Shown here one piece after another: positions 16,605 through 25,876 of a stretch of DNA of 64,000 nucleotides. The position numbers and the translations under genes are program-made. The number at the start of each line of letters is the position of its first letter. Positions within the stretch are counted from its first letter, which is position 1. A model generated the notes under the pieces. The model saw nothing but the letters and a program-made list of their open reading frames with translations. It had not been told where the DNA came from and searched no databases. Origin of the DNA: Nonlabens agnitus (lineage in GTDB: Bacteria > Bacteroidota > Bacteroidia > Flavobacteriales > Flavobacteriaceae); assembly GCF_002994045.1 (NCBI RefSeq), contig NZ_MQUC01000003.1, positions 1,650,501 to 1,714,500 of the forward strand, written 5' to 3'.

Positions 16605-17617
16605 ATGAAGTTCAGATTAGATTCTTCAATTATTTTCAAAATTCTAGAAAAATAATTCAAAGGACTTATGTACTCTTGTGCCCATTCTAAATTATTTTTT
16701 CCCTGTCTTAGATAATTATTATTAACTAATAATTCTTCTATCATCTCTGGTATCTCGCTTGCGGCCGATCTATTACTTAATTCTTTATAATTCTTGTTTT
16801 GTGTAAAATCATCGACGCAAATATCTAAAGGTGTGGTAACTACTGCCATTCCATTTAATAAATATTCACCTATTTTCCAACCCGGTGAATCTTTCAAACC
16901 TGCATCTGCAACCCCTATATCAAAGCTTTTAAGACTTTTTAAATACGCTTTCTTCTTAGATAAATTCTCATCTAATAGAATATCAGGAGCTTGTTTCTTA
17001 GAATATTCGTCCGGGAATAAGCCTACCCTCGCGCTCTTAAAATTTGATTTGATGATGCGACATGCTTCGATTCGAAACTGGTTTTGTTTCTCCCGGCGAT
17101 TTTTTTCTTCGTAACCTGCGTTGTTCTCAGGGTTCCAAAGCCTTGTGCAAAAAACAATGCTTCCTTTATTATCTGAAACCTGATCTGGAAATTTTCGGAA
17201 ATCAAAAATATGGTGACTGGAGTTTGTTACCCAGCTAAAGCGATCAAGTGCACGAACTAACTCAATCCTATTCGGTCGTGCCATCAAAAATTCTGATTTT
17301 AGTTTCGATAACAATAGAAACGGTTTGTACGAAATAGGCACATTAAAATTAAGAGGGAATATTTTCGGGCCTCGATCGGATTTTCGCAAAGACCTTTTAA
17401 AATATAGGTCAAAGGCACTCTGGTAAGTTATAAAGAGAGGACTGTCTGAATAATCAAAAAATACTGAAAGATTATCAACCTCCAGCAAAGCGCCATTATG
17501 AACAATTGCTGGTTCGTACTTAATATTTGTTTTTAGCTTATTCTTTTCACAATAAAACAAATAAGAGTATATCAAATGATTAAGGTGGTGTGTCCAAGTT
17601 GATATTTTCAGAACCAT
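16601..17617 (-). CDS. Putative glycosyltransferase, unclassified GT-B-like
   Basis: A 338-residue soluble protein overlapping the next gene by ATGA. No textbook GT4 signature is present, but the C-terminal part has SFDIGVADAGLKDSPGWKIGEYLLNGMAVVTTPLD, the usual donor-site pattern of an active-site acidic residue followed by a conserved 'choose another sugar holder' helix, and IVFCTRLWNPEN opens the second domain. N-terminal HLNHLIYSYLFYCEKN and FFDYSDSP look like the acceptor domain. Assignment is by layout and context within the glycan locus. Confidence 0.6.
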   Translation of the reverse strand: MVLKISTWTHHLNHLIYSYLFYCEKNKLKTNIKYEPAIVHNGALLEVDNLSVFFDYSDSPLFITYQSAFDLYFKRSLRKSDRGPKIFPLNFNVPISYKPFLLLSKLKSEFLMARPNRIELVRALDRFSWVTNSSHHIFDFRKFPDQVSDNKGSIVFCTRLWNPENNAGYEEKNRREKQNQFRIEACRIIKSNFKSARVGLFPDEYSKKQAPDILLDENLSKKKAYLKSLKSFDIGVADAGLKDSPGWKIGEYLLNGMAVVTTPLDICVDDFTQNKNYKELSNRSAASEIPEMIEELLVNNNYLRQGKNNLEWAQEYISPLNYFSRILKIIEESNLNFI

Positions 17618-17886
17618 TCCATTATATTATTAGTATAATACACAATATAGGTTATTGCGTTACAAACGTAAGAATGAGGTTTTCATTTTTCCTTGCTCAT
17701 TTGAAATTTCGCTGCTTTTAATGTCATTAACAGTAAATCTGATGTATCGGGATTGATATTATCATAAGTTGCAATCGCAACATCCCTCACTAATACAAGC
17801 TTGCATTAAAAGTTTTTTTTGTAAACAAGTATTTTGTAGAAACGTCAATGTCAATTTTCAGAACATGCATTTTGGAGAGTCAAAAC
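17618..17886. other. AT-rich spacer without recognised gene
   Basis: About 270 bp, the longest gap inside this part of the locus. It might hold an internal promoter for the genes downstream at 16601 and below. No hairpin or repeat element is seen. Confidence 0.4.
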
Positions 17887-18963
17887 TTATTTTAAGACTT
17901 TACAAATGTTAAGGCAGGTATATGTTTGTGTTGATGAAGGCTTATTGCCTATTAACGAGAACATTCCAGTCAACCGACCCATCATTTCTTGAAAGGCGCT
18001 CCTCCTTTCTTGAGTTGTAACAATATTGACACATCTAATTGCGATTAAGAGCAATGTGATCTGATACCATTTTAACCTATCGCGTAGAGTTGGATCAGGA
18101 TTCTTGACACGCCAGACATACCAGCCATTGCGCACAACCATTTTTCCGTATTTATAGGAATTCGGTCTACCTGACGCATCATGGTGGTGTTCTAACTGTG
18201 CTGCAGTGTTTACATATAAGTTTCCTAACTTGGAAAGGCGTAAACTAAAATCTGCATCTTCATATAGCCCGTAACCTTTAAAGTACTCAGAAAACTTATG
18301 CTCTTTTAGCACGTGTAAAGGAAAACTGGAAACGCCACCCATCAAGGTTTCGGTTTGATATATTTTACCTGAAGGCGGTAAGAATCCAATGGACCTGCCG
18401 TGTCCGAAATCTGGATAAAAACCTGGAGGTTCTTTTTGAACCAGGCCTAATTCACGTCTCAGCTTATACCTACTGCTTTCCTTACGACGGTAGCCGTCGA
18501 AGTAGAAATTACGTATATCGTTCTCTTCAATGTGATGAGTCTTTTCCCAAACTACCTCATTGGTGATATAGCCTCCTACTCCCATGGCGTCGGGATAATT
18601 TACATAGGTCTCCAATAAGCGTTCAAAGTAGTCTAAGTTTAAAACGACATCATCATCCAAAAAGGCTACAATGTCAATGTCATCAGAAACTTTTGAGATT
18701 CCATAATTACGTTGTTTCGTAAGGCCACGATCACCGTCAGAGACTTGGAAGTATTTTAAGTTTGCTATTTCTATTTCACCTAGTCGATCTTTAGTTTTTT
18801 GATCTTGCGAACCATCTACTATGATCATCTGATCTGGACACCTAGATTGAGATTTTACCGAAGCTATCAAACGCGTGATGGCATCAGGTCGTTGGTAGGT
18901 GCAAATGATGAGTGAAATCTTCAATTTCAAAGCATAGCCTTTAAATGATCGTGGATACTGCAA
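17887..18963 (-). CDS. GT2-family glycosyltransferase
   Basis: A GT-A fold inverting glycosyltransferase. It has ISLIICTYQRPDAITRLIASV, the QRNYGI motif, the metal-binding FLDDDVVL, and ETLMGGVSSFPLHVL with YEDADFSLRLSK. A C-terminal region near residue 300 is hydrophobic and may lie on the membrane. The ATG at 18963 overlaps the upstream gene by 37 bp; a TTG at 18924 directly behind that stop would give the more typical LKISLIICTY start. Confidence 0.88.
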   Translation of the reverse strand: MQYPRSFKGYALKLKISLIICTYQRPDAITRLIASVKSQSRCPDQMIIVDGSQDQKTKDRLGEIEIANLKYFQVSDGDRGLTKQRNYGISKVSDDIDIVAFLDDDVVLNLDYFERLLETYVNYPDAMGVGGYITNEVVWEKTHHIEENDIRNFYFDGYRRKESSRYKLRRELGLVQKEPPGFYPDFGHGRSIGFLPPSGKIYQTETLMGGVSSFPLHVLKEHKFSEYFKGYGLYEDADFSLRLSKLGNLYVNTAAQLEHHHDASGRPNSYKYGKMVVRNGWYVWRVKNPDPTLRDRLKWYQITLLLIAIRCVNIVTTQERRSAFQEMMGRLTGMFSLIGNKPSSTQTYTCLNICKVLK

Positions 18964-19958
18964 AAATAGTGATGCCTGACTAGTTGCGTCTCATATAACT
19001 TTCTGTTACCGGCTTGACATTCAAGAAAGGTCTGTTCAGTAAACTGTTGATGAAAATCATACAATTTTTCATCGATTTGTTGATCTGGTTTTATAAGACA
19101 AATATGTTTATTCCAATCGATTATGTTTTCCAGCGGTAGTACAATGTCGGTATCTATCACGACTGGAATCCTACCACAGGCAAGCGATTCATAAAACCTT
19201 ACAGAAAAATTTCCAGCGCCACGCATACAGAATGTATACGGTGATGTCGTGAGGTTTTGAAAAAACTCTAGTGTTGTCTTCTTTCGGGTTTCTTGGTTAG
19301 TCGCTCCTGCACGATACTTTTTTCTATAAATGAAGTCCGTATCTATTACCTTAGACATCTCTAAACTTTTTAGATAATCGTAGCGCTTTGCGGGTGCATT
19401 AAAAAAATCCTGGCAATCGCTGCGATCGATTGCCAACAGTCGCTTTAGGTTTGCTATTTTATTAGCAAGTAAATATCGGACTGTTTCGATAGGACTTTTA
19501 TCTGCAAATCCTGTGAAGGCAATTTGAGGTTTTGATTTTAAGGGTAGATAAAGCAATTCTGCTATTTTATGCTGCACTGGATCATTGATCATGGACGGCA
19601 TGATGATGGTTTGTGCGCTGTTTGTTGATGCGCTCCCAGCTAGCCTCCAAGTGATAACAGCAGGGTCCTCGATTGTGGTGCCATAATCGCCACCCGTGTA
19701 AACGAAAACTTTTTTTGAATGGCTTTTTGCCATCTTCAAAAAGTCTGCATACTCTTTTTTGTGTAGTCTGAACTCTCGCGATAAAATATCAATTGGAAAA
19801 ATAAAAGCATCCGCATCCTCTGGATTTTCTATTAATGAATAATGCTCATGTGTAATCGGATCTGTATTTTCAAAATAATGCAGATCAAAAATTAGCGGAT
19901 GCGCACAACCTCGATGCTCTGGAACCAGCATTTCTTGTATGGTGTAGAGCTTTATCAT
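18927..19958 (-). CDS. Exostosin-like (GT47) glycosyltransferase
   Basis: A 343-residue protein with the exostosin C-terminal pattern: TTSPYTFCMRGAGNFSVRFYESLACGRIPVVIDTDIVLPLE. The N-terminal half (HPLIFDLHYFENTDPIT, FIFPIDIL, VFVYTGGDYG) also fits. GT47 enzymes are best known from heparan sulfate and plant cell walls, but bacterial members occur in capsule loci. It starts four bases inside the neighbouring gene's end (ATGA overlap at 19955-19958). Confidence 0.83.
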   Translation of the reverse strand: MIKLYTIQEMLVPEHRGCAHPLIFDLHYFENTDPITHEHYSLIENPEDADAFIFPIDILSREFRLHKKEYADFLKMAKSHSKKVFVYTGGDYGTTIEDPAVITWRLAGSASTNSAQTIIMPSMINDPVQHKIAELLYLPLKSKPQIAFTGFADKSPIETVRYLLANKIANLKRLLAIDRSDCQDFFNAPAKRYDYLKSLEMSKVIDTDFIYRKKYRAGATNQETRKKTTLEFFQNLTTSPYTFCMRGAGNFSVRFYESLACGRIPVVIDTDIVLPLENIIDWNKHICLIKPDQQIDEKLYDFHQQFTEQTFLECQAGNRKLYETQLVRHHYFCSIHDHLKAML

Positions 19959-20740
19959 GAGCTTAGCTTACGCCCATTACGATAAGTAATCAACCCACGT
20001 TTATTGTTATTATATAAAAGCCATTCTAAGTATAAGCGGAAAGCGCGAAGAATAACGCGAGACTTTTTATTGAGCATCCCGCTCCCAACAGTTGGAGCAA
20101 TTTCATTAATTAAGGTAGATTCACTTTCTTCAATAGAAAAAGCAAATTGCTGCTTGGTTATCCCAATTATGGCTTTTGATTTTGCTAATCTTACACCGTA
20201 TTCGGTCTCACCGTACCTACCAGAAGTATTCTCTAGGTAATATCCATATTTCTCATAAAATTCCTTTTTTACCAGAAAGGGGTGATCACTGTATCTATAA
20301 AAGTTTTGAAAAAAGTTTTCCCATGAAAACCGAGGGATAACTGCTAAAAAGTTATTAATAGAAATCGTTTGATTGAATTTTAAAAACGAACTGAATCTTA
20401 TTAAGTCAACAAAATTCTTCTCGATTGAGTCTATCAAATCAGGTAAATAGTCCTTTAATTTTAAGTTCAATCTAAAGTCTTCCTGACAGTAGATAATATA
20501 CTTACCTGAACAGGCCTTAATTCCCTTATTAATATTACTTGCTAGGCCTTCATTAACATCAGACATTATAATTCTTACACTACGCAAATTTGAAATACTA
20601 TTAATAGCTTCCTGATTGCTTGAATCGTCACTAACAATAATTTCATCGTTTTCACCCTTTAGCTTTAGAATACTATCAACGCATAGTTTTAAGGCACCAG
20701 GTCTATTATAGTGAGTGATTAAGAAACTGATGCGTGTCAT
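19955..20740 (-). CDS. GT2-family glycosyltransferase
   Basis: A 261-residue GT-A enzyme: ISFLITHYNRPGALKLCVDSIL, IIVSDDSSNQEA, NKGIKACSGKYIIYCQEDFRL (metal-binding site as CQEDF instead of DxD). The acceptor side has SGRYGETEYGVRLAKSKA. Overlaps both neighbours by 4 bp (ATGA), so it is part of a tightly coupled run. Confidence 0.85.
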   Translation of the reverse strand: MTRISFLITHYNRPGALKLCVDSILKLKGENDEIIVSDDSSNQEAINSISNLRSVRIIMSDVNEGLASNINKGIKACSGKYIIYCQEDFRLNLKLKDYLPDLIDSIEKNFVDLIRFSSFLKFNQTISINNFLAVIPRFSWENFFQNFYRYSDHPFLVKKEFYEKYGYYLENTSGRYGETEYGVRLAKSKAIIGITKQQFAFSIEESESTLINEIAPTVGSGMLNKKSRVILRAFRLYLEWLLYNNNKRGLITYRNGRKLSS

Positions 20741-22245
20741 ATTGAGCTAGTAAGTCTTTCAGAATAATAGACGCTTGCCTGCCATCTTTTATTGAATTGT
20801 TTATAATAGCGCCAGGGATTTTTGGTGGCCGAACTAAGGTAGTTCTGAAAAAATAACTTCAATTTATAACCGTGCAGCTGATTGCTGGTATAATTCTTAC
20901 GTCTAAAATACATCACATGAGGTGAAGGTTGTGGCTTAAGCTCATCATCACTCCAATCAAATTTTACTGGCTGTCTAAAACCACCTACTGGAGCTTTAAG
21001 GTGCTGCACTTGAATTTCTGGAGCATAAATTACATCAAAACCATTATTGCGCAGCTGCATCCCATAATCGGCATCCTCTCCGTAACCATATTCCAAAGCC
21101 TGATCAAATCGACATTTTTTTATCGCATCCCTATGAACGATCGAACATCCTGAACCAAAAAACGCCCATTGCAGATAACCCTTTTGATTTTCGCTTTCGC
21201 CTTCTTGCAAATATGCGAAGTTTAATACTTTACATCCTATTTCATTTAGCGACCTAGCTACTTTTTGCATTAAATCGCTAGAAAATCTATTATCGTCATC
21301 AAATAGCAAGATCCATGGAGCAGTTGTTTTACTAATCGCCTCATTTCTAGCACGGCAGGCTCCAGCCTTATGGGTGAATGAATGGATAATCTCAAAACCC
21401 CATAGTTCTTCTTCTAGAAAGTTTAATTCAGAAACAGCTTCTCGAACAGTATTTTGTTCAATGATAATTACTTTTTTCGGCTTTAATTGCTGGCTATCAA
21501 GATCTCTTAATACGTTCTTGAGGTAATTAGGTCTACCAATAGTTGGTATTATCACATCATACTCAAGTTGGTCGTTGAAAGGTTCTTGGTTCTGACCATA
21601 GGAAAACTCTACTTCTGGATTAAAATGAGAGGAGTTTAATAGCATCGCTTTCGCGGAAGCGAATAACGGAAACTTTTTTTCAAATATAATGAAGCAGAGC
21701 AACAGGAATAAAAGCCATCTAGCTTTTCTCGATTGTGCTACAAATAAAAAAAGACGACTATTTTGATCTCTACAGATTGATTTTTTAGTCAATTTTGAAT
21801 AGCAGAAGACACCTTGTGGTTGAATTTTGCGTGAAATTAAATTAAGATCGTATTCAAAATTATTACTTGAATTAAATTTACCGACTTTGACCAATACAGA
21901 AGAATGTATAAGCCCAAGATCGGTACTCATGATCCAAGTGGGGTACCAATAATTCTCCTTAAAATTGATAAAAGGTGTGTCTTCTATATAATCAATGTAG
22001 TCCGTTAAAAAACAAGGAGCTGCACCTTTACTAACCATTTTATAAGGTTTGTTTGCAACTCGTTTTAACTCTAACCAATCTATAGACATGAGTCTAGATT
22101 TCGACCAGCCAATCCATTCTTTTGGATGACTTTTCGCTAAAGCAATAAGTTGATTAATGGTAGGCCCGGTTATTAAGACAAGCTCCACACCATTATGGAA
22201 AGCTAGATTATCCTTTGAATTAGGATGCTGAATAAATTCAATCAT
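20737..22245 (-). CDS. GT2-family glycosyltransferase with an N-terminal extra domain
   Basis: 502 residues. The C-terminal part (about 228-470) is a clear GT2 domain: DVIIPTIGRPNYLKNVLRDL, CRARNEAISKTTAPWILLFDDDNRF and EYGYGEDADYGMQLRNNG. The first about 170 residues lack the nucleotide-binding half but contain LGLIHSSVLVKVGKFN, like the acceptor half of another GT2, so this may be a fused, partly degenerate second domain. A hydrophobic stretch near 175-190 follows. FASAKA (about 196-201) comes from a one-mismatch palindrome A in the linker. Confidence 0.78.
   Translation of the reverse strand: MIEFIQHPNSKDNLAFHNGVELVLITGPTINQLIALAKSHPKEWIGWSKSRLMSIDWLELKRVANKPYKMVSKGAAPCFLTDYIDYIEDTPFINFKENYWYPTWIMSTDLGLIHSSVLVKVGKFNSSNNFEYDLNLISRKIQPQGVFCYSKLTKKSICRDQNSRLFLFVAQSRKARWLLFLLLCFIIFEKKFPLFASAKAMLLNSSHFNPEVEFSYGQNQEPFNDQLEYDVIIPTIGRPNYLKNVLRDLDSQQLKPKKVIIIEQNTVREAVSELNFLEEELWGFEIIHSFTHKAGACRARNEAISKTTAPWILLFDDDNRFSSDLMQKVARSLNEIGCKVLNFAYLQEGESENQKGYLQWAFFGSGCSIVHRDAIKKCRFDQALEYGYGEDADYGMQLRNNGFDVIYAPEIQVQHLKAPVGGFRQPVKFDWSDDELKPQPSPHVMYFRRKNYTSNQLHGYKLKLFFQNYLSSATKNPWRYYKQFNKRWQASVYYSERLTSSI
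21646..21661. repeat. Palindrome A, one mismatch, inside a GT2 gene
   Basis: CGCTTTCGCGGAAGCG, same single change as the copy at 16237, read as ASAKA in the linker between two domains. Confidence 0.85.
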
Positions 22246-22283
22246 TATTCAAAATTAGTTAATCGTCGACATACTTGAGAACT

Positions 22284-23438
22284 TCAACCATGGTTATCCT
22301 TAATTTGCTGATAATAATTGATATTAGTGGCCACTATTTTATGGATATTAAAATCGCACTCTACCTTCCTTCGTGCTGCAGCACCGATTTTCAACATCCT
22401 ATCCTTATTTTCAAAAAGTGTCTTGATTGAAGCTAGAAAGGCGTTGACATCATTAGGATGATGCATGAATCCATCCACACCTTGCTCGATGATGTCCTGG
22501 GCCCATCCTATGTTTGTGTTCACTACTACTTTTTTAAGTGCCATGGATTCTATGGTAACCATTCCCAGGGTTTCTGCGAGTGACGGAAACACACACAGGT
22601 GTGCATTCTTGACCCTTTCCTGCACCTCGCTATAAGGTAACTTACCAACATAATCTATACGGCTTAGGACCTCTGTCGAAACACTAGCTTTCATAAGCTC
22701 CCATGTAGAATAGCTACCTGTTGCAATATCAGGAGCATCTCCACCAATCAACGTTAATGAAGCCTTAGGGAATTGATTTAATACTTTCGTAAAAATCTGC
22801 AACAACTGAAAAACCCCTTTTTTGCGTATGAGTGTACCTATGTTGAGAAGATTGAATTCCTGATAATTATCAGGATGAGGATTTTCAAATTTATCTAGCT
22901 GTAAACCATAATGTATCACTTTCACATCGTTAACCTTCATTTTAAACAAATCTGCACTCTTTTGACCTGCAAAATTTGTTGGGGCTATGAATGCTTGCGC
23001 TCTTTTGATCGCGTTGGTCTCAAAGAAACGGTTTTTCCATTTTTGAGGTCTTCCTTCGATGCGGCAAAAATAAGTGTCGCTCCCATGAAAACGAATCACC
23101 AGCGGAACTTTGAACTTCATAAAGGCTGTAATACCCGTCCAGTCCGGTGCTTCCAGAAGATCGATGCCTTTTTCTTTTATGAGTCTACTTAAGTAAGCAT
23201 TGATATGCTTACGGTAAAAATAGAAACCGCCTACCTTATAATACTTCTGTTTTAAAATGTAAAAATTGATGCCGTTTTCCTTGAAATGATCCGACATGTG
23301 CTTCCCATAAACGATGATGCTTACTTCAATTTTAGAAGCAATTAATTCCTCTGCTAGATTTTTAATACTCGTACCTAAGCCACCGCTGGAGCCAATGCGT
23401 TCGTGTGGATATTCTGGGGTGAGATAGGCGATGTGCAT
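22284..23438 (-). CDS. GT4-family glycosyltransferase
   Basis: A 384-residue GT-B enzyme. It shows IAYLTPEYPHERIGSSGGLGTSIKNLAEEL (the glycine-rich acceptor loop), LVIRFHGSD, HYGLQLDKFENP, LLNIGTLIRKKGVFQLLQIF and the donor site FPSLAETLGMVTIESMALKKVVVNTNIG with the E-x7-E pair. A good full-length member. One-base overlap with the gene upstream. Confidence 0.92.
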   Translation of the reverse strand: MHIAYLTPEYPHERIGSSGGLGTSIKNLAEELIASKIEVSIIVYGKHMSDHFKENGINFYILKQKYYKVGGFYFYRKHINAYLSRLIKEKGIDLLEAPDWTGITAFMKFKVPLVIRFHGSDTYFCRIEGRPQKWKNRFFETNAIKRAQAFIAPTNFAGQKSADLFKMKVNDVKVIHYGLQLDKFENPHPDNYQEFNLLNIGTLIRKKGVFQLLQIFTKVLNQFPKASLTLIGGDAPDIATGSYSTWELMKASVSTEVLSRIDYVGKLPYSEVQERVKNAHLCVFPSLAETLGMVTIESMALKKVVVNTNIGWAQDIIEQGVDGFMHHPNDVNAFLASIKTLFENKDRMLKIGAAARRKVECDFNIHKIVATNINYYQQIKDNHG

Positions 23439-24856
23439 TAGTCTAAGATTATAGCTATTCCCTGCCAGATGCGCTTACTAGCACCCTGTGGTGATTCTGG
23501 TTTATTCACTATACCATACCATTCTTGAGTGACAGGCACTGGATTGAGACTGCCGTCAAGCAAGCCTTTTATGCCATCATATAGCTGAGACTTGTTCATT
23601 GCCCAAACCACGCTTTTCTCCCGATTTGGCATGGATCTAAAATGTACGTACTCGTAATTTTGCCCAATATCACGAGTTCCGTTGGTAAGCTGCGGCTGTT
23701 CGTAATTGGGATAAATGGTTGGCTTACCGTGTATCACAAAATCAAAAACCATGCTCGAGCAAATATTGACCACCAGCTCGCTATGGTAGCAGGTGTTGAC
23801 CAGCCTGGCAAAATCAGCTTTAGTGGGCATCACTTGATTCCATTGTTGTCCCATAGGTTTCCATAAAGGTGCTATAGGTGTGATCACATCGCGATATTTT
23901 TCCAAAACATCATCATATCTACCCGTAAAGTCAATGGGGACCTGACGGTAAATAATACCGATATCAAAGCCTTCTTCTTTAAGCTTTCTTACGGCCACGG
24001 CCGTGTCCTCCAGGTAGTATTGATCCAACGGTGAAGTAGTCTGGTCATCGCCAGAAAAACAGATATACCTTGTAGCTTCATTGAGATCATGCTCTTCGCA
24101 GAATTGCTTTCGCGAAAGCAGAATGTCTTCATCATAGTGCGGCTCAAATTGAGGCGTACCGGTTACAAAGATTTGGTCTGGTTTGGTTTTAGGATAATAC
24201 TCCAACAACTGAGCTTTCATCAAATCAGACCAGACGAAGTAGTAATCCGTCTCGATGGTTGACATTCCTTTTGGCAGATTGTCCCAACTGTAAATCCAGC
24301 AAGCTGTTTTGATTCCTAGATCCTGTGCGGCAAGAATAGGTGCAATCGCTTGAGTAGCGCGCTGTGTGGTGCAAAAAACTAGATCAGGCCTGTGTTCTGA
24401 CAACTGTGCTTTTACCTCTAGGTAGCGTTGCGTTGATCGTTCAGCAGCATACATTTGATCTACTAATTGTTGCCAGCCCTTTTGGCTTGCGCTGAATTGC
24501 TCATGGTATTTGACAAAGCTGCTTTTGACCATATTCTTCAAGCTGTTCCATCTTAACGGAAATCGATACGTGCTGTACACCTTGTCGTTAGTTCGCTTTC
24601 GCGAAAGCGATAACTCCACCCTTTTTCTTGCATGATTTAACACAGGCGTTTTAGGATGAATCTTTGTGCTAGCGATCTTTATTTCCTTGTATCCCAACTC
24701 TTCCTGCAGTGGAAATATGGTATTGTTCCAATAAGTGATGTCAAAACCTTGCTCCTCGCCAATCTCTTTGAACTGCGTGAAGGCAAAGTTGCGCAGGCCG
24801 ACGCCGTCTGGGAAAAGGATAAATACTTTTTTGTTTGAAGATGTATTGGAAGTCAA
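23438..24856 (-). CDS. Putative GT-B glycosyltransferase / capsule-type transferase
   Basis: 472 residues, soluble. The second half has PDQIFVTGTPQFEPHYDE, YICFSGDDQTTSPLD and a C-terminal CSSMVFDFVIHGKPTIYPNYEQPQ, the pattern of UDP-glycosyltransferase-like or CDP-glycerol-transferase-like enzymes in capsule loci. The N-terminus VFILFPDGVGLRNFAFTQF recurs in Bacteroidota glycan loci. Function not resolved. It carries two intact palindrome A copies, giving SLSRKR near residue 85 and LSRKQ near 248, both in charged surface-type segments. Confidence 0.65.
   Translation of the reverse strand: MTSNTSSNKKVFILFPDGVGLRNFAFTQFKEIGEEQGFDITYWNNTIFPLQEELGYKEIKIASTKIHPKTPVLNHARKRVELSLSRKRTNDKVYSTYRFPLRWNSLKNMVKSSFVKYHEQFSASQKGWQQLVDQMYAAERSTQRYLEVKAQLSEHRPDLVFCTTQRATQAIAPILAAQDLGIKTACWIYSWDNLPKGMSTIETDYYFVWSDLMKAQLLEYYPKTKPDQIFVTGTPQFEPHYDEDILLSRKQFCEEHDLNEATRYICFSGDDQTTSPLDQYYLEDTAVAVRKLKEEGFDIGIIYRQVPIDFTGRYDDVLEKYRDVITPIAPLWKPMGQQWNQVMPTKADFARLVNTCYHSELVVNICSSMVFDFVIHGKPTIYPNYEQPQLTNGTRDIGQNYEYVHFRSMPNREKSVVWAMNKSQLYDGIKGLLDGSLNPVPVTQEWYGIVNKPESPQGASKRIWQGIAIILD
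24106..24119. repeat. Palindrome A core, intact
   Basis: GCTTTCGCGAAAGC, 16 bp with flanking T/A, read as LSRKQ on the minus strand. Confidence 0.9.
24594..24609. repeat. Palindrome A, intact
   Basis: Perfect 16-mer, read as LSRKR, second copy in the same gene, 488 bp from the first. Confidence 0.9.
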
Positions 24857-25032
24857 GGGGTTCTTTTACTTAAGCTGTAAATATAAATTTTATCGAGTTA
24901 GGTTTAAGAGTATTATTGGGAAGGTGATTTTTGGTGAATAAAAGGATTTATAATCATAACCATAACAAAAGCTCGATTGAACTGTTCATTTTTGCCATTA
25001 ATAAGCTCAGGTTGAGAATTTCCGTATTCATT

Positions 25033-25160
25033 CTAAGCTTGTCGAAGCAAGTTGGTGATGCAAAGAGCATTTTCCTAGGCACTCGCCTTCGACAGGCTCA
25101 GGCTGACAGTGATGTTTTTTTCTTCTGTGACTCGCCATCGACAGGTTCTGGCTGAAAGTG
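25033..25160. repeat. Family B stem-loop repeat, left of the GIY-YIG gene
   Basis: Arms AGCTTGTCGAAG (about 25036) and CTTCGACAGGCTCAGGCTGA (25087) with about 40 bp between, followed by a decayed third arm near 25134. With 24857-25032 (no gene seen) it fills the gap before the GIY-YIG gene. Confidence 0.75.
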
Positions 25161-25215
25161 GTCGTCGTAGCCGTAAAACGAATTGAATACTTTCTTTTAT
25201 ATATGGATATTCTTG

Positions 25216-25524
25216 TTAATCAATCTTATGATTGTATTCTGTATAATTCTTGGAGTACTGCACCATTTTATCCCAATCGCCATTAATCAAAGCTTTTTTC
25301 TTTCTCCTGCTCCATCCCTTTATTCTTTTTTCCCAAATAATAGCTTGGCTGGGATCATCAATAAATTCTTTATACCATACCAATTTTACTGGAAGTCGGC
25401 TGCTGGTATAACCTCTTGTTTTTCCAGATTGATGAATCGCTATTCTGCTTGCGAGATTTGAAGTGATTCCCGTGTAGAAACTTGCGTCAGCACATTCTAG
25501 TATGTAAACGGTAAAGTATTTCAT
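25216..25524 (-). CDS. GIY-YIG domain protein (UPF0213/YhbQ-like)
   Basis: A 102-residue single-domain protein: YTVYILECADASFYTGITS holds the GIY-YIG pair (as VYIL...YTGI), then LASRIAIHQSG and the basic end EKRIKGWSRRKKKALI. These small nuclease-fold proteins are widespread; the biological role of stand-alone members is poorly known. It is the only gene of non-glycan type inside the locus apart from the helix-turn-helix gene, and it is bracketed by family B stem-loop repeats on both sides. Confidence 0.88.
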   Translation of the reverse strand: MKYFTVYILECADASFYTGITSNLASRIAIHQSGKTRGYTSSRLPVKLVWYKEFIDDPSQAIIWEKRIKGWSRRKKKALINGDWDKMVQYSKNYTEYNHKID

Positions 25525-25630
25525 CTGTTAGTAATTTCTGACAGATTGAAGTTAGGGATTTTATTGGTTTTATATATCTGCCTTTTTTAGAATATACCTT
25601 CAACAGGTTCTGGTTGATATTTTCCTTGGT

Positions 25631-25851
25631 GTCATGCTGAGCTTGTCGAAGCAGGTTGGTGGAAAGAAGAGCATTTTTCTCGTTACTCGCCTTCGACAGG
25701 CTCAGGCTGACATTGGGGTTTTTCTTTTGTCAAGCGCTTTCGACAGGATTAGGCTGACATTTCACATGGTGTCATGCTGAGCTTGTCGAAGCAGGTTGGT
25801 GGAAAGAAGAGTATTTTCCTAATTACTCGCCTTCGACAAGCTCAGGCTGAC
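25631..25851. repeat. Two tandem family B stem-loop repeats, right of the GIY-YIG gene
   Basis: Near-identical copies start at 25631 and 25771 (140 bp apart). Each has CATGCTGAGCTTGTCGAAGC, about 40 bp, then CTTCGACAGGCTCAGGCTGA (AAGCTC in the second copy). The arms pair with about two mismatches over 21 bp. Between the copies is a half-element at about 25736-25760. No gene is present in 25525-25876. Confidence 0.88.
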
Positions 25852-25876
25852 ATTGAGGCTTTTCTTCGTAAATAGA

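Noticed and set aside
24931..25155. 74-codon plus-strand ORF
   Set aside because: It reads through a family B stem-loop (RQAQAD-type peptide) and has no conserved character.
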